A DNA stretch of 64,000 nt from an uncultured Paracoccaceae bacterium (GTDB lineage Bacteria > Pseudomonadota > Alphaproteobacteria > Rhodobacterales > Rhodobacteraceae), in the NCBI GenBank assembly GCA_947499715.1, contig CANMPL010000006.1, positions 186,001 to 250,000 on the forward strand, given 5' to 3'. The notes below the pieces were generated by a model. The model was not told the DNA's origin and did no database searches. It worked only from the letters and a program-made list of their open reading frames with translations. Shown piece by piece: positions 50,944 through 60,164 of this stretch. Within the stretch, counting starts at the first letter, position 1, and each line of letters opens with the position of its first letter. Made by a program: the position numbers and the translations under genes.

Positions 50944-53259
50944 TTACGTATTGGCGAGCTTTTTCATCACCACCTTGAACGTCTGTTCATCGGGGTCAGT
51001 GAAATAGAGATCGGCGTCATAGCCCTGATCGTCCATGAAATTGAAAATCCGTTTCGGCGCGTCGAGCTTGTAGGGCACAAGAAGCGTCGCGATCCGGTGG
51101 CGGGTGGCGGCGGGGTAGTGGGCCGTCAGACAGGTGCTGACGTGCAGGCCCTCGTAGTCCTCTGGGTCCACGTCGGTGAATTCGGTTTTCTGGCTGATCC
51201 TCGGCTTGCCGCCTTCAGACCAGACCACTTGGCCGTAGAACCCTGCCTTGTTTTGGGTGTTACGGAACGACGATTTGCCGAGATCATACGGGTTGTTGGC
51301 GTGCAGAAGCCAATCGATTGTTACGGGTGTTTCGGCGTCAACCTTGTCGATGATGACAAAGTAGGAATTGCGCACAAAATAAATCTCGCGCTCGGCTATG
51401 GTAACTTCGGGTGACAGGCTTTGGTAGGCGGCGGTGGCGTCGCCGTGGATGAACACGTGATCCTCACGTTCTTCCGCCGTAATGATGCGGCCATTGGCCG
51501 CCAGCGCGCGGGCCTTATCCTTTTCGGCATATTGCCCTTTGCCGTTGATCAGAATTGCATTTTTGGATCGCGTTTGGCGGCGCCAGTTGCGGTGCATCGA
51601 CGAATTGAAGGCTACGTAATAGCCCGACTGGATCGCCATATCCTCGCCATAGGCGGCCATGCAAAATGCGTTCTGGTCGCCGTGGCTGTGGCTGACGGAC
51701 CCGAATTTGGACGACTTGAACACGAACTGGATGTGGTTGTCCGGATCATCCATCGCAAGTTGCACGCCGACCCAGCCGATGCCCTTGAAATGGCGCAGGC
51801 CGCCCTTGGGGGGCGTGGCATCGATCACGGGGAAATCGGTCTGGAAGACCATTTCATCGAAATTCGTGTCCCACCAACCCCAATTGTAGAACGCCATTTC
51901 GGTGCCCGGATTGGTTTTCAGGTTCTCGTCGCAATACCACTGATAATCACCCTTGCCCGTGACGCCCGCAAACTGGCGCATGTTCAGCGCGGTTTTGATC
52001 GCGGGTAGATCGCCCAAGGCGCTGTCGTCGCCAAAGCTGGCGCGCCGCGTGTTGGGCGCGTTGCAAAACAGCGGGAAGTCGGCGGTGTTTTGCAGGAAGG
52101 GGCGTTTGTAGATGTCGATGCCTGTGTAGCTTTTCAGGCGGTTGGCCGCGTCGATGAGGTAGGCCATGCCCATCATCCAGTATTGCGCACCTTCGGCCCA
52201 GCCGCCGTCCGCATCGCCCCACGGGGAATAGACGTTGGACAGGAATTCGATGGCGTAGTTCAGCCAGTCGCGGGCTTCGTCGTCTTCATCATCACCCAGC
52301 AGCGCAATGCAGGCTGGCACGATACACAGGGACACAGAGCGCACCGCGTGGCTGTCATAAGGAAACAGGTGGATTTTCGCGTTATCGATCGCGTGCTCGG
52401 CGATGTCGCGGGTGCGTTCCAGCAAGGCCGCGCGCACGGTCGCGCGTTCATCATCCGACAGATCGTCATAAAGCCAGTCATAGCCCCACGCCAAAGCGTT
52501 GCAGACGCGGTAGGCCCATTCATCGGTATAGGCACGGGATGTGACACCCATTGGGTCCCAGCTTGCGGCCTCAAGCAGCCATTCCTTGGCGCGGGCGATC
52601 ATTTTGGCGTCACCTGTGACGCGACCACCGATGGCAAGGTGGCGCACGGCGTACCAATGTTCTTGAAGGTCAATGTAGGTCTGGCGCCACACGGGTGCGG
52701 TGCGTTGGTGGTTAGGGTAGCCTGCGGGTTCTTTCATCACATCGCGGTCCATCCAAGGGAGGACGGATTTTTCGTAAAACGTGGACCATGTGCAGTGATC
52801 GGGATCGGCCTGAACGGTCTTCTTGAAATCGGTAAGCTTGTCAGACGTCATCCAAAGGCGCGGATGGTCTTTGGCGACATGATCCAGTCGGGTCGCGCGG
52901 GCGGGCAGGGGTGTTTCGGGCAGTCCGTCGCTGACGGTGAAACCGCGCGTGCTGCTCCAGCCGCTGCTAGGGGCTTTGCCGTCCCATGTGGCGTAGGACC
53001 AATGGTACTCGCCCGCCGCCATCACCTGATCGGGGGTGAAAAAATTCAAAGGGATGTCTTCGAACACGGTTGTTTTGCCTTTGGGAAAGGCCGGATCGGT
53101 GGAGATGCGCAACACGTAGGATGCGGCATCTTCAATCACAGGCAACCATGTGAAACAGGGCGGGTTTTCGGTGACGTCGGTGTCAGCGGTCGGACTATAT
53201 TGAATAGTCAAACGCCCGGCATTTGGTTCATCAAGCAAAGGCAATGTGGTGGCCGACAT
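50944..53259 (-). CDS. Heparinase II/III-type polysaccharide lyase, PL15-like oligoalginate lyase
   Basis: The 771-residue protein has an N-terminal beta-domain, an alpha/alpha toroid (about 130-470) and a C-terminal beta-sandwich with the heparinase II/III region SSKFGSVSHSHGDQNAF. His304 (PYDSHAVRS), Tyr360 (AEGAQYWMMG) and His524 or His526 align in spacing with His311, Tyr365 and His531 of Agrobacterium Atu3025, a PL15 exolytic alginate lyase of nearly equal length. There is no signal peptide, so it acts in the cytoplasm on imported oligosaccharides. Other uronate-containing oligosaccharides cannot be excluded. It follows the binding-protein gene. Confidence 0.85.
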   Translation of the reverse strand: MSATTLPLLDEPNAGRLTIQYSPTADTDVTENPPCFTWLPVIEDAASYVLRISTDPAFPKGKTTVFEDIPLNFFTPDQVMAAGEYHWSYATWDGKAPSSGWSSTRGFTVSDGLPETPLPARATRLDHVAKDHPRLWMTSDKLTDFKKTVQADPDHCTWSTFYEKSVLPWMDRDVMKEPAGYPNHQRTAPVWRQTYIDLQEHWYAVRHLAIGGRVTGDAKMIARAKEWLLEAASWDPMGVTSRAYTDEWAYRVCNALAWGYDWLYDDLSDDERATVRAALLERTRDIAEHAIDNAKIHLFPYDSHAVRSVSLCIVPACIALLGDDEDDEARDWLNYAIEFLSNVYSPWGDADGGWAEGAQYWMMGMAYLIDAANRLKSYTGIDIYKRPFLQNTADFPLFCNAPNTRRASFGDDSALGDLPAIKTALNMRQFAGVTGKGDYQWYCDENLKTNPGTEMAFYNWGWWDTNFDEMVFQTDFPVIDATPPKGGLRHFKGIGWVGVQLAMDDPDNHIQFVFKSSKFGSVSHSHGDQNAFCMAAYGEDMAIQSGYYVAFNSSMHRNWRRQTRSKNAILINGKGQYAEKDKARALAANGRIITAEEREDHVFIHGDATAAYQSLSPEVTIAEREIYFVRNSYFVIIDKVDAETPVTIDWLLHANNPYDLGKSSFRNTQNKAGFYGQVVWSEGGKPRISQKTEFTDVDPEDYEGLHVSTCLTAHYPAATRHRIATLLVPYKLDAPKRIFNFMDDQGYDADLYFTDPDEQTFKVVMKKLANT

Positions 53260-53298
53260 AGGTCAGAAATCCCGCGGAAAATTGGAAACGTGAAAGCA

Positions 53299-53323
53299 CG
53301 GGGCGTCGCAGAGCGCCGCCCCG
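53299..53323 (-). other. Hairpin between the oligosaccharide-binding protein and lyase genes
   Basis: CGGGGCG (53299-53305) and CGCCCCG (53317-53323) form a 7-bp GC stem, 13 bases after the binding-protein stop on the minus strand. It resembles the hairpins after the other two binding-protein genes in the window and may set transporter stoichiometry. Confidence 0.5.
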
Positions 53324-53336
53324 AACCAGGAGGTAT

Positions 53337-54899
53337 TTAGCCGCCGTACTGACGGTCGTAGGCAGACTGCATCACAGCAAGCAGTTCTTGCATGCCCATC
53401 TCATCGAGGGTGGCGATGTAGTCATCCCAATCGGCCATGACGTCACCGTTGCCCAAGATCCAGCTTTGCTGACGCTCGAGCATGTAGTCACGGATCGTGC
53501 CCCATGTGCGGTCATAGACCTGCTGTTCGTCCGCCGTGAAGGCCACGCCGAGGAAGTCGGGGATCAGCAGTTCAGGCATCGTGTCATAAAGCGCGATACC
53601 TTCGAGGGCGAATTCGTTGCTCCACTGGATTTCGTAGTTGTAATCCTGGAAGTAACCACGGCCCTGAAGCTGTGAACCCACTTGGTACAGCGACCGGTTG
53701 ACCGGGCCCGCATCAAGGAATTCCTGCGTAAAGATCGGCTGGCCGTCGACCATTTCGTACTGCTGACCTTCGACGCCAAAGTTGGCCAAACGACGGCCTT
53801 CTTCGGTGAACCAGAAGTCAAAATACTTGATGGTTTCAACGAGGTGCTCGTTGGTGTGGCCAATGGCCCAACCGTCCGGTTTCACGAGGATACGACGGTG
53901 CTCTTCGATACGACGCCCTGTTGGGGACGCCGGTGGCAAGAAGGCCTCAAAGGCAAACCCTTCGATTTCCGAAGACAGGCGGTTGTAGCCCGATGTGGAC
54001 GCAAACCAGTCGTGTGTGGAGCCGCCAAGGTTTTCAGACAACAGGAAGTCACGCGCAGAAGACCCACGGGTGAAGATTTCTGCATCGATCAGGCCTTCGT
54101 CATACCAACGGGCGAGGTTTGCGATCCCTTCGCGGTAGCCTTCGCCGATGTAACCATGACCGATCTGGCCGTCTTCGATCAGGAAGTCGTGGTAGGTGTC
54201 AGACCCGTGCGCGCGGCCATCCCAAAGGGTTACAAGGCGGATGAGTTCTGGCCACTGGCGGGCAAAGAAGGGGACTTCGTCGGCTTCGCCGTTGCCGTTC
54301 GGGTCTTGTGTTTTGAAGGCACGCAGCACGGCTTCGTACTCGTCAACCGTTTCTGGCATCTCAAGGCCAAGGGCGTCGAGCCAATCTGTACGGATCCAGT
54401 AGGCGCGGCCATATTTGCCGTCGGGCAGATAGGGGATGTAGTACATCTGACCGTCAGATGCCTTAACAGCGGCTTCAATGTCAGGGCGTGTCGCGTAGTA
54501 GGCGGCGATGTTTGGCGCGTGCTCTGCGATCAGATCGTTGAGCGGCACAAACGCGCCTTCAGGGCCGTACTGGTTCACAAAGTCGCGGATCCGGCTGGAC
54601 CCAACAATGTCAGGAATTGTACCGGATGCGAGCATCAGGTTCAGCGCTTCGGTGCGACCTGTGTTTTCGTCTGTGCGCATGTTGGCACCGACGGTGTCAT
54701 TGATCAGGTGGATGCCTGTGAGTTCACGGGCGACCTGTTCCACGGGCCAGCTTTCCTCATAGATCGGATAGCGTGCATGGTTCATCTGGATGGTCAATTC
54801 CAGCGGCTCTTCGGTGATCATCAGATGACCATCCGCGAACGCCGGTGTTGTTATGGCACTCCCCGCGAGCAAGGCCGCCGTTAGGCATAGTTTACGCAT
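53337..54899 (-). CDS. AlgQ-like alginate-oligosaccharide ABC transporter solute-binding protein
   Basis: The 520-residue protein has a signal peptide (cleavage likely after TTPAFA) and is periplasmic. An EF-hand-like loop with Asp199, Asn201, Asn203, Glu205, Asp207 and Glu208 (DPNGNGEADEVP) corresponds to the structural calcium site of Sphingomonas AlgQ1/AlgQ2. The length is also AlgQ-like and longer than most sugar-binding proteins. It lies in the operon after the two permeases. It would capture oligoalginate or a related uronate oligosaccharide; the exact ligand is inferred from the lyase and catabolic genes. Confidence 0.87.
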   Translation of the reverse strand: MRKLCLTAALLAGSAITTPAFADGHLMITEEPLELTIQMNHARYPIYEESWPVEQVARELTGIHLINDTVGANMRTDENTGRTEALNLMLASGTIPDIVGSSRIRDFVNQYGPEGAFVPLNDLIAEHAPNIAAYYATRPDIEAAVKASDGQMYYIPYLPDGKYGRAYWIRTDWLDALGLEMPETVDEYEAVLRAFKTQDPNGNGEADEVPFFARQWPELIRLVTLWDGRAHGSDTYHDFLIEDGQIGHGYIGEGYREGIANLARWYDEGLIDAEIFTRGSSARDFLLSENLGGSTHDWFASTSGYNRLSSEIEGFAFEAFLPPASPTGRRIEEHRRILVKPDGWAIGHTNEHLVETIKYFDFWFTEEGRRLANFGVEGQQYEMVDGQPIFTQEFLDAGPVNRSLYQVGSQLQGRGYFQDYNYEIQWSNEFALEGIALYDTMPELLIPDFLGVAFTADEQQVYDRTWGTIRDYMLERQQSWILGNGDVMADWDDYIATLDEMGMQELLAVMQSAYDRQYGG

Positions 54900-54924
54900 T
54901 TGATTTCCTCCCAGTTGCGTTTCG

Positions 54925-55806
54925 CTATTCTTTCACACCCCCGAGCAGGATGCCTTTCTCAAAGTATTTCTGGATGAACGGGTAGACGATCAGCACGGGG
55001 ATGATCGAACAGACGATGATGGCCGCGGTGACCGTTTCGGCGCTGAATCCGGCGGCCGTTTGCACGATGGCAAATTCATCGTCATCGGACAGGGTTGCGA
55101 TGGTGTGGCGCAAGAACACTTGCAGCGGGATTTTGTCCTCGGATTGCAGCAGGACCATGGCCCAGAAGAACCCGTTCCAGCGCGACACGATGCAGAACAG
55201 CGTGATCGTGGCGATGGCCGGTTTGGACAGAGGCACAAAGACCTTCCACAGCACCTGAAAATCGTTCGCGCCGTCCATGCGGGCGGCTTCCTCGAAACTC
55301 TGCGGGATGGCCTCAAAGAAGTTGCGCAGCAGGATGATGTTGAACGCATTGACCGCAAAGGCGAGGATAATGCCGAACATGCTGTCGAGCAGGTTCAGAT
55401 CGCGCATGTTGAGGAAGAACGGGATGAGCCCTGCGTTGAACCACATGGTAAAGGCGATGAAGAGGTTGAAGAACCGCCGCCCCTTGAGCTGCGGACGCGA
55501 CAGGGCGTAGGCCCCCGGAATGATGAACAGCAACGACATGATCGTGCCGCCGATCGTGTAGATGAAGGTGTTGCGGTAGCTGATCCAGAATTTCGGGTCG
55601 CTTATGATGTAGCCGTAGGCTTCGAGCGTGGCATCAATCGGCGTCAGCACGACCTTCCCCGCTTGCGCGGCAAAACCCGAGCTGAACGACACCGCCGCGA
55701 TGTAGATAAACGGATAGAGTGTTGCGACCGTGAACATCCCAATCAGGATGGACACAACGATGGCGAAGAATTTGTCGCCTTGGGAATAGAGGTTCCATCT
55801 TTGCAT
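54925..55806 (-). CDS. ABC transporter permease (AlgM2/LplC-like)
   Basis: The 293-residue inner-membrane protein has six helices and the coupling EAA loop FEEAARMDGANDFQVLWKVFVPLSKP. The closing sequence FIQKYFEKGILLGGVKE is typical of the carbohydrate-uptake subfamily that includes AlgM2 and LplC. It pairs with the permease encoded 12 bases upstream. Confidence 0.88.
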   Translation of the reverse strand: MQRWNLYSQGDKFFAIVVSILIGMFTVATLYPFIYIAAVSFSSGFAAQAGKVVLTPIDATLEAYGYIISDPKFWISYRNTFIYTIGGTIMSLLFIIPGAYALSRPQLKGRRFFNLFIAFTMWFNAGLIPFFLNMRDLNLLDSMFGIILAFAVNAFNIILLRNFFEAIPQSFEEAARMDGANDFQVLWKVFVPLSKPAIATITLFCIVSRWNGFFWAMVLLQSEDKIPLQVFLRHTIATLSDDDEFAIVQTAAGFSAETVTAAIIVCSIIPVLIVYPFIQKYFEKGILLGGVKE

Positions 55807-55818
55807 TGGCCTACTCCC

Positions 55819-56781
55819 CTACCACAGTGATGTGCGCGAATAGCGGCGCGACAAGGTGTTGGCCGTCATCACCAGAACGAAGGCGACGAAAGCGTTGAAC
55901 AGACCCGCAGCGGCGGCCAGATCGTATTGACCCGATTGCAGACCCTGACGGTAAACCCATGTGTTAACCACATCCGCCGTTTCATAGGTGGCGGGCTGAT
56001 AGAGCAGGATCACGAGTTCGAACGACACTTCCATGACGTTGCCGATGCGGATGATCAGCATGATCAGGATCGTCGGCAGGATCGATGGAATGGTGATTTT
56101 CCACATCATCTGCCAGCGGTTCGCACCATCAACCACAGCACTTTCATAGAGCGACGGGTTGACCCCTGCGATGGCCGCAAGGAACACGATGGAGCCAAAG
56201 CCCGCCTCTTGCCAGATGCCCGTGCCCACAAAGATCGGGCGGAACCAATCCGGCTGGGTGAGGAAGTAAATGGAATCGAGGCCGAACCAGCCCATCACAG
56301 CATTGATCACACCCACTGTGGGCGAGAACGCCGTGATGACGATACCCGCGATAATCACAGACGAGATAAAGTGCGGTAAATAAACGATAGTTTGCGCCGT
56401 TCGCTTATAACTCGCATGGAGGATTTCGTTAAACATCAACGCAAGGATGATCGGGGCAGGGAAGCCAAACAGCAGATTGTAAAAGCTGATCGTGATGGTG
56501 TTCTTCACTGCACGGATGAAGGAATCGTTGGAAAACAGCGTTTGGAAGTGTTCCCAACCCACCCAAGGGCTGTTCGCCACACCTTTGAAGATCGAGTAAT
56601 CCTTGAACGCGATTTGCAGCCCGTACATCGGCTTATAAAGGAAGACGATGAACCAAATGATCGTGGGCAGCAGCATCAGATAAATCTGCCATTCGCGCCG
56701 GAAATGATCATAGAGCCGAACCAAACGCCCGTCGTCTCCGGTGCTGTCAGACTTGGCGGTGATGGGAGTGTCTTTGGCCAT
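55819..56781 (-). CDS. ABC transporter permease (AlgM1/LplB-like)
   Basis: The 320-residue protein has six helices after a cytoplasmic N-terminus. LLPTIIWFIVFLYKPMYGLQIAFKDY opens the first helix region and YESAVVDGANRWQMMWKITIPSILP is the EAA loop that docks the ATPase. It belongs to the LplB/AlgM1 group. It starts 5 bases after the ATPase gene. Confidence 0.88.
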   Translation of the reverse strand: MAKDTPITAKSDSTGDDGRLVRLYDHFRREWQIYLMLLPTIIWFIVFLYKPMYGLQIAFKDYSIFKGVANSPWVGWEHFQTLFSNDSFIRAVKNTITISFYNLLFGFPAPIILALMFNEILHASYKRTAQTIVYLPHFISSVIIAGIVITAFSPTVGVINAVMGWFGLDSIYFLTQPDWFRPIFVGTGIWQEAGFGSIVFLAAIAGVNPSLYESAVVDGANRWQMMWKITIPSILPTILIMLIIRIGNVMEVSFELVILLYQPATYETADVVNTWVYRQGLQSGQYDLAAAAGLFNAFVAFVLVMTANTLSRRYSRTSLW

Positions 56782-56786
56782 CTGCG

Positions 56787-57863
56787 TTACGCTCCGAGGG
56801 TCAACGCTTGGCCGGTTTCGGCGTCAAACAGTTTGACCAGATGGGACGGCACGTGGACTTCGCCAACACCGGACAAATGGCTGATGTCGCCGTTGGTGTC
56901 CGCCTTGAATACCATGGCATTGTCGCCGTGGCGCGCGTGCAGTAACGCCTCGGAGCCCAGCGGTTCCACCAGATCAAGGCTGATGGGCAAGGCGGAGGAG
57001 GGACCCTGCGCAGTGAGGGTCACATGTTCGGGGCGGATGCCCACAATGACGTCGCGGCCCGCGTTCGCAGCACTGGCCCCATCAATCAGAATTTCAGCAT
57101 CCCCGACAGTGGCACCCGTGGCCGTCATCGTGCCTTTCATCTGGTTCATCGGTGGGGAGCCAAGGAAGCTCGCGACAAAGGTATTCGCCGGATTGTTGAA
57201 CAATTCCATCGGCGTGCCGACCTGTTCGATGTTGCCATCGTTCATGACGACAATGCGGTCGGCCAGGGTCATGGCCTCAACCTGATCGTGTGTCACGTAA
57301 ATCGACGTCACCCCAAGGCGGTTGTGCAGGCGCTTGATTTCGGCGCGCATCTGGGTGCGCAGCTTGGCATCGAGGTTGGACAGTGGTTCATCAAACAGGA
57401 ACACCTTCGGGTGGCGTACAATTGCGCGGCCCATGGCGACACGCTGACGCTGCCCGCCGGACAAATCCGCAGGGCGGCGATCCAGGTAGGGCGTCAGGCC
57501 AAGGATTTCTGCGACGTCATCAATGGTGGTTTTGATTTCGGCCTTAGGCATCCTGCGAATGCGCAACCCGAACGCCATATTGTCGGCCACGTTCAGATGC
57601 GGATAAAGCGCGTAGTTCTGGAATACCATCGCAACATCGCGGTCTTTTGGGGCCACGCGGTTTATCCGCCGCCCGTCGATAATAAGGTCACCGCTAGTGA
57701 TTTCCTCGAGCCCCGCAATCATTCGCAGCGTGGTGGATTTCCCGCAGCCCGAGGGCCCCACAAGGACGACGAATTCCTTTTCCTGAACATCAAGGTCGAT
57801 CCCGTGGACGACCTGTAAAGCCCCGTAAGCCTTAACGATTCCGCTTAGATTAACCCCGGACAT
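56787..57863 (-). CDS. ABC transporter ATPase (AlgS/UgpC/MsmK-like)
   Basis: The 358-residue ATPase has Walker [12 protein letters not shown]-loop [11 protein letters not shown], signature [15 protein letters not shown], Walker [15 protein letters not shown] and the switch histidine YVTHDQ. A C-terminal regulatory (TOBE-type) domain follows from about 240 with [18 protein letters not shown] lies just ahead of the ATG at 57863. It is the first gene of the ten-gene minus-strand run and is directly downstream of three operator-like motifs. Confidence 0.92.
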   Translation of the reverse strand: MSGVNLSGIVKAYGALQVVHGIDLDVQEKEFVVLVGPSGCGKSTTLRMIAGLEEITSGDLIIDGRRINRVAPKDRDVAMVFQNYALYPHLNVADNMAFGLRIRRMPKAEIKTTIDDVAEILGLTPYLDRRPADLSGGQRQRVAMGRAIVRHPKVFLFDEPLSNLDAKLRTQMRAEIKRLHNRLGVTSIYVTHDQVEAMTLADRIVVMNDGNIEQVGTPMELFNNPANTFVASFLGSPPMNQMKGTMTATGATVGDAEILIDGASAANAGRDVIVGIRPEHVTLTAQGPSSALPISLDLVEPLGSEALLHARHGDNAMVFKADTNGDISHLSGVGEVHVPSHLVKLFDAETGQALTLGA

Positions 57864-57926
57864 CGTCCCCTCCCACATGGTACCTTAAACGGGCAATCTG
57901 GCTCCTTCGAATCGCCCTCTTACGTC

Positions 57927-57971
57927 TGGTATACTAGTCTGTGAACTGCAATACTAGTCTGGTATACTAGT
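57927..57971. promoter_or_regulatory. Three operator-like motifs in the divergent ABC importer/GntR-2 promoter region
   Basis: TGGTATACTAGT occurs at 57927-57938 and 57960-57971, and CAATACTAGT at 57949-57958. Relatives are TGGGATACTAGT at 43836 and CTAGTATACTAG at 42427. The cluster lies between the importer operon and the second GntR gene, so it can control both. On the minus strand TTCACA with a 17-base gap to TAAGAG surrounds the leftmost copy and could be the importer promoter. Confidence 0.75.
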
Positions 57972-58022
57972 TTGCTTTGTGCTAGTCCGATCCCATCTGC
58001 AAATCCGAGGGGGATTTTAACG

Positions 58023-58715
58023 ATGCCACAAACGCTTGCTCAAAATGAACGCCGCACGAGCGTGGATGACGTATTCGACACCCTTCACGAACAGATAGCG
58101 ACGTTGCAGCTAAAGCCCGGTGATCGCATTTCTGAAGCAGAAATTGCTGCGCAGTTTGGGGTATCCCGCCAGCCTGTGCGCGATGCGTTCAGTCGCTTGG
58201 CGAACCTTGATCTGCTGTTGATCCGGCCCCAGCGCGCGACCGAAGTGCGCCGCTTTTCCATGCGCCAGATCGAAAAATCACGCTTCATCCGGTCGGCGAT
58301 TGAAAAAGAAGTTTTGCGACGTGCGGCGGACCTGTGTGATTCGGACGGAGAGGCAAGGTTGAACGCGGCATTGGCCGAACAAGAGGCCGTGATCGAGGCC
58401 AAGAATGTCGAACGCTTCGGCCAGCTCGACTATAAATTTCACGAAATCCTCTGTGGCATTGCGCAGGCGGACTATGCGTTCGAAGTGATCCTTGAAGAAA
58501 AAGCCAAGGTGGATCGTTTGTGCATGCTCGGGATCGAAAAAGAGCAACGTATTCCTGAGCTTCTGGATGATCATCGACAGATTGCAGCGGCGATTGTCGC
58601 CCATGACGCGGACGGCGCGATTGCGGCCGGCGTCAAGCACCTGTCGCGCCTTGATGTGACGATCGAGCGGATCACCGAGACGAACGCAAACTATTTTGAA
58701 AGCGCCGACACCTAA
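58023..58715 (+). CDS. GntR family (FadR subfamily) transcriptional regulator, copy 2
   Basis: The 230-residue protein has an N-terminal HTH with EAEIAAQFGVSRQPVRDAFSRL, followed by IRPQRATEVRRFS and an FCD domain (QLDYKFHEILCG, LLDDHRQIAAAI). GAGGGGGATTTTAACG precedes the ATG at 58023. It is a close paralogue of the regulator at 43.0 kb, most similar in the DNA-binding helix. It starts just beyond three operator-like motifs and heads a unit GntR-MATE-kduD-ABC exporter-manD. Autoregulation and control of the divergent importer are inferred. Confidence 0.88.
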   Translation: MPQTLAQNERRTSVDDVFDTLHEQIATLQLKPGDRISEAEIAAQFGVSRQPVRDAFSRLANLDLLLIRPQRATEVRRFSMRQIEKSRFIRSAIEKEVLRRAADLCDSDGEARLNAALAEQEAVIEAKNVERFGQLDYKFHEILCGIAQADYAFEVILEEKAKVDRLCMLGIEKEQRIPELLDDHRQIAAAIVAHDADGAIAAGVKHLSRLDVTIERITETNANYFESADT

Positions 58716-58773
58716 GGCGAACCGGGCCTGAACGAGGGCGGTTCCTAAGGCGGCGTGGGGATGGAAAAGGTCC

Positions 58774-60147
58774 ATGGCCTTAGCGGCAGATCAAGAAATC
58801 AGCGCGCAAGGCCCTGGCGCGCGGCAGGTGTATTCGCTGGCCTGGCCGATGACGCTCAAGGCGATTTTCCTGCACGGAACGGTGGTGATTGACGGCTTCT
58901 TGCTGTCGTCTTTGGGGGAGGGCGCGCTGGCGGCCATGGGCTTGGCGGCCGCATTGGGCGGGATCGTGCTCGGCGTCATTTTCGCGTTCTCTCACGCCAT
59001 GCAGATCCGCACAGCACAGGCCTTTGGTGGCGGTGACCCTGTGTTTTTGAAGTCAGTTTTGGCGTCTGGATTGGCGGTCAGCTTGTGCATTGGTCTTGCC
59101 GGTGTTGCGTTGATTTTCGCCTTTGGTGGTGCCTTGATTGCCGCGCTAGCACCCACAGCTGAGATCGCAGCACAGGCGCAGACCTATCTTTACATCTTTT
59201 CCATTGTGATCTTGGCTGAAGCCATCGGCCAATGCATCGCCAGTTTCTTCAACGGATGCAGCCGGAGCAAACTCCCGCTCTATGGATATTTGCTCTCTGT
59301 CCCCATCAACGTCACCAGCAGCATTGTCCTGATACATGGGCTTTGGGGGCTGCCTGCGCTGGGCGTCGCGGGGGCGGCCCTTGGCAGCGCGAGTGCGATT
59401 TCCATTCAGACGGTGTTTTGGGCCGCCCTCTTGCTGCGCACAAACGGGCACCTCACGCGCATCAAAGGCTGGCACCGCGATACGTTCGCGCCCACTGTCA
59501 GACGTCACATCGGGTTTTCGTTACCCATCGCCGCCACCTTTGTCAGCGCGACGATGTCCACCCATGTGTGTTCCCTGATCTACGCGAACATGTCGCTCAA
59601 CGGGTTTGCCGCGATGACCTTGATCGCCCCGTGGAACATGCTGGCAGGCCAAGTGGCCATGCAATGGACCCAAGCCACCGGCATTTTGGTGGCGCAGCTG
59701 TTGGGCAAACAGACGCCCGAACCCATGCTTGATCGTTTCCTCGCAAGCGCGTGGCGGGGCGCGTTCGTGGCAGCGGCCATTGTCGCGGCAATCTTTCTGG
59801 CGATGTGCCTGTCGCTTAACCTGATTTACCCCAACCTAGAAACCGAAACCCGCGCCATTCTGTTCGGGTTCCTGCCCATTTTGCTGATCATCCAGTTCCC
59901 CCGCGCCACCAATGCGATCTGCGGCAATACCCTGCGCGCGGCGGGGGACACCGTCTATGTCATGCACATCTTTGTGTGGTCGCAATGGGCCTTCCGCGTG
60001 CCTGCGACGGCGCTTTTCATCCTCTATTTCGACCTCTCCGCCTTTTGGATCCTGTCCCTGTTTTTGTGGGAAGAGGTCCTCAAATTCCCCGCCTTCCACC
60101 GCCGCCTGTGGCGCGGTGATTGGAAGCGGTCCAACGTTGCAACTTGA
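58774..60147 (+). CDS. MATE family efflux transporter
   Basis: The 457-residue protein has about 12 helices in two homologous halves. The first is marked by LAWPMTLKAIFLHGTVVIDGFLLSSLGEGALAAMGLA and the second by GFSLPIAATFVSATMSTHVCSLIYANMSLNGFAAM, which correspond to the repeated MATE N-lobe and C-lobe starts. It would export a cation or drug-like solute using a sodium or proton gradient. AAAAGG precedes the ATG. It lies between a GntR regulator and kduD, so it is probably co-regulated with uronate catabolism; its substrate there is unknown. Confidence 0.85.
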   Translation: MALAADQEISAQGPGARQVYSLAWPMTLKAIFLHGTVVIDGFLLSSLGEGALAAMGLAAALGGIVLGVIFAFSHAMQIRTAQAFGGGDPVFLKSVLASGLAVSLCIGLAGVALIFAFGGALIAALAPTAEIAAQAQTYLYIFSIVILAEAIGQCIASFFNGCSRSKLPLYGYLLSVPINVTSSIVLIHGLWGLPALGVAGAALGSASAISIQTVFWAALLLRTNGHLTRIKGWHRDTFAPTVRRHIGFSLPIAATFVSATMSTHVCSLIYANMSLNGFAAMTLIAPWNMLAGQVAMQWTQATGILVAQLLGKQTPEPMLDRFLASAWRGAFVAAAIVAAIFLAMCLSLNLIYPNLETETRAILFGFLPILLIIQFPRATNAICGNTLRAAGDTVYVMHIFVWSQWAFRVPATALFILYFDLSAFWILSLFLWEEVLKFPAFHRRLWRGDWKRSNVAT

Positions 60148-60164
60148 CCTTTACGGAGCACCAC

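Noticed and set aside
52090-54884. Two plus-strand frames of about 400 codons opposite the lyase and binding-protein genes
   Set aside because: Both are antisense to proteins with clear motifs and operon context; their translations show no domain or signal.
58719-58744. GAACCG/CGGTTC inverted repeat between the second GntR gene and the MATE gene
   Set aside because: Six-base arms with a 14-base loop and no T-run; too weak to call a terminator or operator.
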